Below, in pieces: positions 1 through 6,004 of a DNA stretch of 9,291 nt. Positions within the stretch are counted from its first letter, which is position 1, and each line of letters starts with the position of its first letter. The notes under the pieces are model-generated. The model made no database searches, was not told the DNA's origin, and worked only from the letters and a program-made list of their open reading frames with translations. Source of the stretch: Spirochaetales bacterium (lineage in GTDB: Bacteria > Spirochaetota > Spirochaetia > DSM-27196 > SLST01); NCBI GenBank assembly GCA_030642995.1, contig DAOWMR010000084.1, forward strand, positions 1 to 9,291. Reading direction: 5' to 3'. Both the position numbers and the translations under genes were made by a program.

Positions 1-543
1 CGCCTGAATGGTCTCCAGCCACGCGAGGTTTTCTCGATACACTGCAATTCCGAAATCGGTATTGAACTCCGCTTCTTCAAAGAATACGGCGAAACCTTCC
101 CTCATCCACAGCGGCGGGTTTGGCACGAAAGCGCGCAGGAACTGAATGAAACCCTGATGCTTCAGGGATATGTCGAACATCTCATCGTCCATGGCGAATC
201 CGACAAGCTCACTCTTCGCCAGGTCGGTGTAGTGAAGATAGACAAAGTCATCACGCGTCTGATCAATAACCCGTTGAAGATAGGTGTCGTACCTGTCCTG
301 CTGGCTGAAGATCCGGGCACGAAGCCTGACCGGTAGTTCATCCAGGTCAAAGTGGAAATAGTCGTTGAACAGATACAGAAGCGCTTCCAGCTTCTCCGCG
401 GTCTCTTCGGCGTGCGCGTCTCCGATTTCGGACAGAACCCGGAAGTGGTCGGTCTCATATTCGGCGAATGACGACGTCTGTGCAACCAGATTGGCCGGCA
501 AAACCAATGCCACAAACATGGCTAGAACGGCGAGTCTCCTCAT
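1..543 (-). CDS. Exported peptidase MA-like (gluzincin-fold) protein, degenerate active site; 3' part missing
   Basis: Reading from 543 toward 1 gives 181 codons open to the window edge, so the C-terminus is missing. Residues 1-21 look like a signal peptide: MRRL, then a hydrophobic stretch ending near LVA, with cleavage likely before Gln22. The mature protein begins with a pattern (FAEYETDHFRVLSE, residues 26-39) typical of peptidase MA-like/DUF1570-type proteins. At 129-133 it has HQGFI where these metallopeptidases carry HExxH, followed by PPLWMREGFAVFFEE (143-157), which matches their downstream 'LWxxEGxAxxFE' helix. The catalytic Glu is Gln and the second zinc His is Ile, so zinc catalysis is unlikely; it may act as a binding or scaffold protein in the periplasm or at the surface. 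The start at 543 is fixed by AGGAGG 7 nt upstream (551-556). It follows the P-loop gene by 45 nt and is probably its operon partner. The fold assignment is by motif only. Confidence 0.72.
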   Translation of the reverse strand, partial: MRRLAVLAMFVALVLPANLVAQTSSFAEYETDHFRVLSEIGDAHAEETAEKLEALLYLFNDYFHFDLDELPVRLRARIFSQQDRYDTYLQRVIDQTRDDFVYLHYTDLAKSELVGFAMDDEMFDISLKHQGFIQFLRAFVPNPPLWMREGFAVFFEEAEFNTDFGIAVYRENLAWLETIQA

Positions 544-550
544 TTCCGAG

Positions 551-556
551 CCTCCT
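551..556 (-). promoter_or_regulatory. Shine-Dalgarno site for the exported protein
   Basis: On the minus strand AGGAGG lies 7 nt before the ATG at 543. It decides the start codon and the frame of the truncated gene. It also contrasts with the two genes upstream on this strand, which have no Shine-Dalgarno sequence. Confidence 0.75.
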
Positions 557-588
557 GATGGGAATGGTAGTGGGTGGCTATGACGATG

Positions 589-1476
589 TCAAACTCTTTT
601 TCCCGTAGGGGATTGCGCGGTTCGGAGACTGTCGATCGTGACGTTCAGTTCATCAATGATGATGCCGGTGTACCGTTCGATACTTTCCACGATATAGCGC
701 TGCATTTCATGGACCGGACCTGCCAACTGGATACCAAACGGCACATCGAGAAACAGATCGATATGATATCCGGTTCTATCCTTGTGGATGACCAGTCGCT
801 TGATCCCGATCTCCTGGGCATACTCGTCCACACAGTGGAGGATCATCTGGCTGAGGGCAGCCTTGGAGATGCTGACCTCGCCCTTCCTGCTGAACTCAGG
901 TCTCACCACGGTCTTCTCGAACATGCTCTTCTTCCTACCGCCGCGGAGCCCCCTCTGGAGGAGGATACGCAGGGAATCGGCCACGATCCGCGGGTAGGTG
1001 CGTTTCACCTCGATGGAGGGTACGGGGATGACGTGTCTGCCCTGAGTATTCCGGTAGTGGATTGCCGTGTTGATTTCTTCCGAGGTCGCAATTTCTTCGA
1101 TCAGGATAGTCTTGTGGATTGGCGGCAGTCTCAGCACCTGACCGATCTTGATGACCATGCGCTCGCTGGTGCCGATGATGAGCACTTTCTTGAACTTCAT
1201 CTGCTCCAGGATTGTGAGGACTTCCCGCCGATGTTTACGATCGTTGAAGAGGGCCGTCTTGACCGCCGCGAGGTAGTTCTTCTCCCGCTTCGCGGAACGT
1301 CCCGCGAGAATCTTCTGATCCTTGATGAGAAGCCCGTCGTCGATCATCAGATCGATCCCATACTTCTCCACCAGGAGCTGTGCCCGAAAACTCTTGCCGG
1401 TGCCACTCTTGCCGACGAGTGCGTAAACTCGGACGCCCTTGAGTCGGAAGAACAGTCGTTCCAGCAGTTTTGCCAT
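589..1476 (-). CDS. P-loop NTPase with C-terminal Asp23/Gls24-like domain
   Basis: A 295-residue soluble protein. Residues 18-29 form a beta strand and Walker A loop (YALVGKSGTGKS, with Lys28 and Ser29 as nucleotide ligands). LMIDDGLLI (43-51) and KKVLIIGTS (97-104) look like further core strands of a small P-loop domain. A basic linker (about 178-198) leads to residues 199-284, which resemble Asp23/Gls24 (DUF322) proteins: GEVSISKAALSQMI at the start, a central two-strand part around 227-246, then PVHEMQRYIVESIERYTG (254-271) and a final strand IDELNVTID (274-282). Asp23-family proteins are associated with envelope stress in Gram-positive bacteria. The joint role here is unknown; nucleotide-dependent control of an envelope or membrane process is only a guess. 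The ATG at 1476 is supported by a promoter 6 nt upstream and by the walker strand starting soon after. The gene lies 45 nt downstream of the pseudouridine synthase gene. Confidence 0.83.
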   Translation of the reverse strand: MAKLLERLFFRLKGVRVYALVGKSGTGKSFRAQLLVEKYGIDLMIDDGLLIKDQKILAGRSAKREKNYLAAVKTALFNDRKHRREVLTILEQMKFKKVLIIGTSERMVIKIGQVLRLPPIHKTILIEEIATSEEINTAIHYRNTQGRHVIPVPSIEVKRTYPRIVADSLRILLQRGLRGGRKKSMFEKTVVRPEFSRKGEVSISKAALSQMILHCVDEYAQEIGIKRLVIHKDRTGYHIDLFLDVPFGIQLAGPVHEMQRYIVESIERYTGIIIDELNVTIDSLRTAQSPTGKRV

Positions 1477-1482
1477 GGGTTC

Positions 1483-1511
1483 AATATAGCGTTGCCGGCC
1501 TCAGGCCTCAA
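1483..1511 (-). promoter_or_regulatory. Sigma70-type promoter of the P-loop gene, predicted leaderless
   Basis: Minus strand: -35 TTGAGG (1506-1511, four of six consensus bases), 17-bp spacer, -10 TATATT (1483-1488, five of six). Exactly 6 nt separate the -10 from the ATG at 1476, so the expected transcription start is the A of ATG. There is no Shine-Dalgarno sequence. It lies wholly in the 45-bp gap after the pseudouridine synthase gene. An 11-bp palindrome GGCCTGAGGCC (1497-1507) overlaps the spacer and the -35. Confidence 0.6.
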
Positions 1512-1521
1512 TCGAGTCCCG

Positions 1522-2514
1522 CTATTCCTCACTCGGGACGGAAAGCAATTCGTACAGCGCTCTGAGTGCGACGTTGCCGAAGAGGTGACGGACCCGTGCT
1601 CCGGCGGAGGATGGGAGCGGAGTCCAGAGATGAGTGAAGTCGATTATTTCGGTTGGATCGGCTACCGTGAGGGCCCCGGCGTGGAGAATGTACCCGCCGG
1701 CGAACGGTAAGCCCCCGTATTTGTTGTCCCCGAGCAACGGCGTCCCGTTGATTGATGCATGCGCGCGGATCTGATGGGTTCGGCCGGTAACAATCCGGGC
1801 GACCACCAGAGATGCGTTCTTGCCCGATGCAACCGGATTGACCAGCGTGACGGCGGTCTGGCCGTGGTCCGCCGCATCCGACCGGTGCGTGCGGTGATCC
1901 CTCGTGAGCGGCGTGTCCCAGCGCTGTTTTTCAGTTACGACGCCGGTCAGGACCGCAGCATAGATCTTCTGTACCCGGTGAGCCCGGAGTGCCCGGCTCA
2001 TCTCCTGCGCGCCCCGAAGGGAAGCACCATACATCACGAGCCCGGTCGTATTTCGGTCCAATCGATGCACGGGCCCCGGCGTGAAACTGACGCCGGCGGC
2101 CGGTGAACTGGCGAGGTACGCCTCCACCAGCGTCCCCAACGAGTTGGGGCCGTGGACCAGTTCTCCGCGCTGCTTGGCCACTACCAGCAGGTGAGGTGAC
2201 TCGTAAACGATACGGCCTTCAAGGTCGTGGATATCGGGAGCGGGCGAACCGGCGGTGCCGTTCGGGGCATTCTCGTCTGGCGACAGCGATACCGGCGCAC
2301 CGCTGATCAGCCGTTCCTGAACGTCCAGGCTATCTCCGGCTGCAACCCGTACATCTCCCTTGATTCGGCGACCGTTCAGCCTGATCTCACCGGATCGCAG
2401 CGCTGAGTAAATCCGGCTCAGCGGGAGCTGTGGAAACGCCTTGCGCGCGACACGGTCTATCCTCCTGCCATCGTCGTTTGGACCAAGGGTGATGGAGACA
2501 AATCGGGATGCCAC
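1522..2514 (-). CDS. RluA-family pseudouridine synthase with S4 domain
   Basis: A 330-residue RNA-modifying enzyme that should convert specific uridines in rRNA or tRNA to pseudouridine. Residues 5-65 form an S4 RNA-binding domain (LSRIYSALRSGEIRLNGRR at 32-50). The catalytic domain starts near 100. HRLDRNTTGLVMYG (150-163) is the RluA motif, with Asp153 as the nucleophile, and GRTHQIRAHASINGTPLLGD (244-263) is the second family signature. The length is normal for RluC/RluD-type enzymes, but the target uridine cannot be read from sequence, so no symbol is given. The start is a GTG at 2514. It places the S4 domain at the N-terminus as expected and sits 6 nt behind an extended -10 box. No good Shine-Dalgarno sequence is present. 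It is first in the minus-strand unit and divergent from the DUF212-Rnf operon. Confidence 0.93.
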   Translation of the reverse strand: MASRFVSITLGPNDDGRRIDRVARKAFPQLPLSRIYSALRSGEIRLNGRRIKGDVRVAAGDSLDVQERLISGAPVSLSPDENAPNGTAGSPAPDIHDLEGRIVYESPHLLVVAKQRGELVHGPNSLGTLVEAYLASSPAAGVSFTPGPVHRLDRNTTGLVMYGASLRGAQEMSRALRAHRVQKIYAAVLTGVVTEKQRWDTPLTRDHRTHRSDAADHGQTAVTLVNPVASGKNASLVVARIVTGRTHQIRAHASINGTPLLGDNKYGGLPFAGGYILHAGALTVADPTEIIDFTHLWTPLPSSAGARVRHLFGNVALRALYELLSVPSEE

Positions 2515-2520
2515 GCCCCG

Positions 2521-2548
2521 ATCATAACACAGGGCGAACGTACATCAG
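2521..2548 (-). promoter_or_regulatory. Extended -10 promoter of the pseudouridine synthase gene, predicted leaderless
   Basis: Minus strand TGTTATGAT (2521-2529) is an extended -10 element (TGn plus TATGAT, five of six). A weak -35 CTGATG (2543-2548) lies 16 bp further upstream. Six nt separate the -10 from the GTG at 2514, so transcription should begin at the G of the start codon. Confidence 0.52.
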
Positions 2549-2586
2549 CCCGATTCGTGGGTGCTTCCGTGCGTGCGATCTGTCGC

Positions 2587-2615
2587 TTGACAAAGGCATG
2601 GGGTCACGCCAAACT
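2587..2615 (+). promoter_or_regulatory. Candidate promoter of the DUF212-Rnf operon
   Basis: A perfect -35 TTGACA (2587-2592) is followed after 17 bp by a poor -10 CAAACT (2610-2615, three of six). The predicted transcription start is near 2622, giving a leader of only a few bases before the ATG at 2626. The weak -10 suggests low basal activity or a need for an activator. It is divergent from the promoter at 2521-2548. No other clear promoter was seen upstream of the Rnf genes. Confidence 0.42.
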
Positions 2616-2625
2616 CATCCGAAGC

Positions 2626-3105
2626 ATGGAATCGCAGGCTGTCTCTGCTCTCTATGGCTTCGTTTCGGGGCCGGTATTTTTGTCAGCTTCTTTCTCCTGG
2701 TTCATCGCCCAGCTGTTGAAGACCATCATAGATATTGCCCGCCGGCACTCACGAACATCGAGTGACGTTGTCTCAACCATGTTCTGGAAGACCGGGGGTA
2801 TGCCCTCAAGTCACTCCGCCCTCGTGACTGCACTCGCGACGAGTATCGGATTCGTCTACGGCCTTGCAACACCGCTCTTCACGCTAAGCCTGTTCTACGG
2901 CGGCCTCATTATCCGTGATGCTCTCGGTGTTCGTCGGAGCGCCGGGGTGCAGGCGCAGGCCCTGAATGCACTCAGTAAGGAGTTGCACGATCGACTCGGA
3001 ACGCGGTTTCATCCGGTCAAAGAAGTCTCCGGGCACACTCCGGCCGAGGTTGCGGTTGGATCAGGGCTCGGATTCTTCATAGCACTTGCGTTTAGCGTTC
3101 TGTAA
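2626..3105 (+). CDS. Divergent PAP2 family (DUF212, YuiD-like) membrane protein
   Basis: A 159-residue membrane protein, the usual length for this family (Bacillus subtilis YuiD is about this size). An N-terminal membrane segment (about 10-32) is followed by the family signature GGMPSSHSALVTAL (57-70), a second hydrophobic region (74-95), D98-ALGVRR (98-104), a loop with SGHTPAEVAVGSG (135-147) and a last membrane segment. The SSH and GH elements resemble the phosphate-binding motifs of PAP2 phosphatases and vanadium haloperoxidases, so lipid or pyrophosphate phosphatase activity is possible, but the substrate of the family is not established. I chose ATG 2626 because it matches the family N-terminus and because the likely promoter lies between it and an in-frame GTG at 2557. 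No Shine-Dalgarno sequence is visible. It leads the plus-strand operon, 5 nt before the next gene. Confidence 0.88.
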   Translation: MESQAVSALYGFVSGPVFLSASFSWFIAQLLKTIIDIARRHSRTSSDVVSTMFWKTGGMPSSHSALVTALATSIGFVYGLATPLFTLSLFYGGLIIRDALGVRRSAGVQAQALNALSKELHDRLGTRFHPVKEVSGHTPAEVAVGSGLGFFIALAFSVL

Positions 3106-3110
3106 CTCGT

Positions 3111-4676
3111 ATGTGGAGACGTATTCAACTTCCGGGGCCGCGCCGATTGGCTACTCTCTCAGTGCTCCTTATCGTCTACTCACTGTCTCTCCTCTTCTGG
3201 CTGATAGTTCCCGGCCTCTACCATTCTCCTGCCGAGTGGTATCCGTTCCAAACCATCATTACTGATCAGGACCCGGCAGAAGTCGGGCGTCTGCTGGCGC
3301 AGGCAGATGTTACTACGGTGACCAGTGATCTGATCACTGAACACACGTCGGAGGTACTCATCACGAGATTCAATCGCGTGGAGGCCGTTCCGCTCTCCAA
3401 TGCGTTGAGGCAACTTGATCCCCTCGATCCCCGACGGGACCCCTTCATTGAGGAGTCGTCGCGCTACTTCACCACGGACACCGAGGGGCAGTCGCTGATC
3501 TACATCCGGATGGACGGACCCACTTGGCGGGCCGCTCGAGTCGTGCGGCGTGCACTTGGCAAAGGCTCGAGCATTGTGGGATGGGTTCCGGCACGAATTG
3601 CCGTCGGATTGGTGATATTCATCGCGGCATCGGCCGTTGTGCTGGTCCAGTCAGGTCGATTTCGGCTGATCGTTGCCGCAGGGCTCATCCCGTGGATTCC
3701 CGCGGTTCTCGGGTCGGGAATCGTGGGGGCGGTTGGGGCGGCGCTCGTATTCTTCGCCTGGTCGCGAGCTCTGGTTGATCTCTCGCTTCTCTTCGAGAGA
3801 AACGAATCCGGTCCCGGAATGATCGGCAGGATCCTTCGCATCGGTATCTGGCCGGGACTCACCATCATTGCCTCATTCGCCGTTGGATGGAGCATATCCG
3901 GGATTCGAGCTGCGACGATGCTCCTTCCAGCGGTAGCCGGAATATCTGCCGTAACGATCGTCGCCTTCCTGTTTCGGTTTGGCGGGTCAATTCATCTGGA
4001 CCATGAGCTGTTCGCACCGGTGTCCATCCTCACCCGCCGGTTCGGGAAGCTCGCCGGTTATCCGGCCTTCCGGGGCAGCCCTGTGTTGTTGATGAGCGTC
4101 ATCGTTGCGTTTCTCGTCATCCCACCCGTCGCCGATCGCCTGGTGACGCCGCGGTCACCGGCGGCCCCTCACCAGGTTGCGGTCGCCGGGGCCGATGACA
4201 TCTCATATGAATCGATTGGCATCCTGTGGTCGAGTGATCTGACCGACGCAGTCGTTGATCTGAGCGACTACCTGGCCCATCGCGCCTACCAGCAATCACT
4301 GGCGTTTGGGCGTGGGTACGCGCCGCCTGACGAGGGTGAGGCCGTGACGTTGTCACGTTTCCGGGAGACCGCTGCCGGCGCTTACAATCGATTTGAAGAG
4401 GACGTGCTGGTGTTCGATGACGTATGGCTGGCGGAGGCCGTTTCAAACGCTCCGGTCGGAATCGCGGCTCTGCTGGCTTCTCGCGGGCGTGCGTCGGGGG
4501 TTGTTCTGACGCCAGAGCGCGGTCTATACTCCAGCTATTCTCAACTCTTGAAACATACGGCGTACGTTCTTCTCGCCCTTCTGCCGGCCACGCTGTCCGG
4601 ACGCCGACTCCCCCGGATAGGCCGTGGGCGATCAAAGGTGATTGGGATTGTGAGAAGGCGTAAACAGGTAGCATGA
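3111..4676 (+). CDS. Unrecognised polytopic membrane protein at the head of the rnf operon
   Basis: A 521-residue protein I cannot assign to a family. Hydrophobicity suggests a membrane anchor at 13-35, a soluble region (36-160) that is probably outside the cytoplasmic membrane, a bundle of about six segments (162-180, 185-219 as two, 244-263, 267-288, 324-341), a second soluble region (342-478), a last segment (480-496) and a strongly basic tail (498-518), consistent with a cytoplasmic C-terminus. No cysteine occurs anywhere, so it is unlikely to bind an iron-sulfur cluster. It starts 5 nt after the DUF212 gene without a Shine-Dalgarno sequence, suggesting translational coupling, and its TGA overlaps the ATG of rnfC by 4 nt. 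Position argues for a link to Rnf, for example assembly or the membrane environment, but this is inference. Coding status is well supported by length, strong topology and operon spacing. Confidence 0.85.
   Translation: MWRRIQLPGPRRLATLSVLLIVYSLSLLFWLIVPGLYHSPAEWYPFQTIITDQDPAEVGRLLAQADVTTVTSDLITEHTSEVLITRFNRVEAVPLSNALRQLDPLDPRRDPFIEESSRYFTTDTEGQSLIYIRMDGPTWRAARVVRRALGKGSSIVGWVPARIAVGLVIFIAASAVVLVQSGRFRLIVAAGLIPWIPAVLGSGIVGAVGAALVFFAWSRALVDLSLLFERNESGPGMIGRILRIGIWPGLTIIASFAVGWSISGIRAATMLLPAVAGISAVTIVAFLFRFGGSIHLDHELFAPVSILTRRFGKLAGYPAFRGSPVLLMSVIVAFLVIPPVADRLVTPRSPAAPHQVAVAGADDISYESIGILWSSDLTDAVVDLSDYLAHRAYQQSLAFGRGYAPPDEGEAVTLSRFRETAAGAYNRFEEDVLVFDDVWLAEAVSNAPVGIAALLASRGRASGVVLTPERGLYSSYSQLLKHTAYVLLALLPATLSGRRLPRIGRGRSKVIGIVRRRKQVA
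3323..3339. repeat. Perfect 17-bp palindrome inside the membrane-protein gene
   Basis: Two 8-base arms CAGTGATC and GATCACTG flank a single T. It lies in codons for the first soluble domain, so coding constraint alone may explain it. It contains two GATC sites. No role is claimed. Confidence 0.5.
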
Positions 4677-6004
4677 TACGAAAAATGACGTTTCCTCTGG
4701 GTGGTATCCATCCTGTGGAAAGGAAGGGCGCCACCCGCAACAGGCCGTCCACAAACGCAATAATTCCATCGCGGTGCATTGTCCCGCTTCAGCAACATAT
4801 TGGAGCCCCTGCCGAAGCACTCGTCGCCAAGGGTGACGAGGTTGGCGAGGGCATGCTGATTGGGCGGGCAAAGGGTTTTGTCAGCGCGAACATCCACTCA
4901 CCGGTACCCGGGACCGTCAAAGAGATCAAATCGATCTATCTCCCCAACGGTGTACGGACTGATGCCGTTGTGATTGAGCTGGAAGGGGAGTTCAAGCGTC
5001 TTGGCAAGGAACAGTCGGAGCGCGACTGGTCCGGGATGGATGGGCCCGAGATTCTGGACATCATCCGGGACAACGGCATCGTCGGGATGGGCGGGGCGAC
5101 GTTCCCGACCCACGTCAAGTTGTCGCTGCCAAAGGGACGGCACTGCGAATATCTGATCCTGAACGGCGCCGAGTGTGAGCCGTATCTGTCCGCCGACCAT
5201 CGACTGATGGTTGAACGGCCGGCGGAGCTTCTCGAGGGCCTGCGAATTGTTGAGCGGATCATGCAGCCGGACCACGTCCTCATTGGCATTGAGACCAATA
5301 AGCCGGATGCCATTGCCGCGCTTCAGAATGCGGTGAATGAAGCCGGCGTCAACTATCGAGTGGCGCCGCTGAAGATCAAGTATCCGCAGGGTGATGAGAA
5401 GCAGCTCATCAAAGCGATAAATGGCCGGGAGGTGCCCTCGGGCGGTCTTCCGTTGGATATCGGGTGCGTTGTGTCCAACGCGGGGACGGTGCAGGCAATC
5501 TACGAAGCAGTTGTACTGAACAGGCCGCTCATAGATCGGCTTGTCACCGTAAGCGGCGGCGCAATTGCGAAGCCTGCGAATCTCAAGGTACGAATTGGGA
5601 CACCAATTGGAGAGTTGATCAACGAGTGCGGAGGATTTTCAACGGTCCCGGCGAAGATCGTCACGGGCGGACCAATGATGGGTCAGACAATTTACGATCT
5701 GGACATACCAGTGACCAAAGGCACGAGTGGCATACTCGCGCTGACCGAGCGCGAGGTTAGCGCCGCGCCCCGGACGGCCTGCATTCAGTGCGGACGATGT
5801 GTGGATGCCTGCCCCATCGGGCTCGAGCCCACCAGGTTGTTCAAGCTCATTGATCATTTTGAGTACAGCGAGGCTGTCGCCGACGGACTCATGGATTGCC
5901 GCGAATGCGGGGCCTGCGGGTACATCTGTCCCGCACGAATACCGCTCATCCAAGGCATCCGGATCGGTAAGCTGATGGCTAGAAAGACAAAGGTGCCGGT
6001 GTGA
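4673..6004 (+). CDS. rnfC: Rnf complex subunit C (NADH/FMN- and 2[4Fe-4S]-binding)
   Basis: A 443-residue peripheral subunit that exchanges electrons with NAD(H) on the cytoplasmic side of the Rnf ion pump. The N-terminus has the family motif FPLGGIHP (7-14). The flavin/nucleotide region is seen as GIVGMGGATFPTHVKL (135-150) and GAECEPYLSADHR (165-177), as in the NADH-binding subunit of complex I (NuoF). An SLBB-like region follows (about 288-335). Two [4Fe-4S] sites are complete: Cys370, 373, 376, 380 and Cys409, 412, 415, 419. The protein is the compact form without the long Ala/Lys-rich tail of gammaproteobacterial RnfC. ATG 4673 overlaps the preceding stop as ATGA. The Shine-Dalgarno sequence is weak (CAGG), so coupling to the upstream gene is likely. 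Confidence 0.96.
   Translation: MIRKMTFPLGGIHPVERKGATRNRPSTNAIIPSRCIVPLQQHIGAPAEALVAKGDEVGEGMLIGRAKGFVSANIHSPVPGTVKEIKSIYLPNGVRTDAVVIELEGEFKRLGKEQSERDWSGMDGPEILDIIRDNGIVGMGGATFPTHVKLSLPKGRHCEYLILNGAECEPYLSADHRLMVERPAELLEGLRIVERIMQPDHVLIGIETNKPDAIAALQNAVNEAGVNYRVAPLKIKYPQGDEKQLIKAINGREVPSGGLPLDIGCVVSNAGTVQAIYEAVVLNRPLIDRLVTVSGGAIAKPANLKVRIGTPIGELINECGGFSTVPAKIVTGGPMMGQTIYDLDIPVTKGTSGILALTEREVSAAPRTACIQCGRCVDACPIGLEPTRLFKLIDHFEYSEAVADGLMDCRECGACGYICPARIPLIQGIRIGKLMARKTKVPV

Noticed and set aside
162..515. A 117-codon minus-strand frame starting at 515
   Set aside because: It is in another frame of the same strand as the exported protein gene, which has a signal peptide, a Shine-Dalgarno site and a family pattern. 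This frame has none and is full of Arg, Thr and Trp.
574..1710. A 378-codon open frame on the plus strand
   Set aside because: It is antisense to the P-loop gene and the end of the RluA-family gene, both of which have clear motifs and promoters. Its translation shows no recognisable domain and is rich in Asp, Glu and Leu, as expected for a mirror frame.
2557..2625. An N-terminal extension of the DUF212 protein from GTG 2557
   Set aside because: The added residues are not part of the family N-terminus, no ribosome site is present, and the best promoter lies inside the extension.
2515..2625. Terminator, riboswitch or small RNA in the divergent intergenic region
   Set aside because: Apart from the two promoter candidates I see no stem followed by a T tract and no recognisable riboswitch core in these 111 bases. 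It is the largest gene-free stretch in the window.
4117..4779. A 220-codon minus-strand frame opposite the membrane-protein/rnfC junction
   Set aside because: It has low-complexity Arg/Pro-rich translation, typical of a mirror frame in GC-rich DNA, and lies across a coupled gene junction on the other strand.
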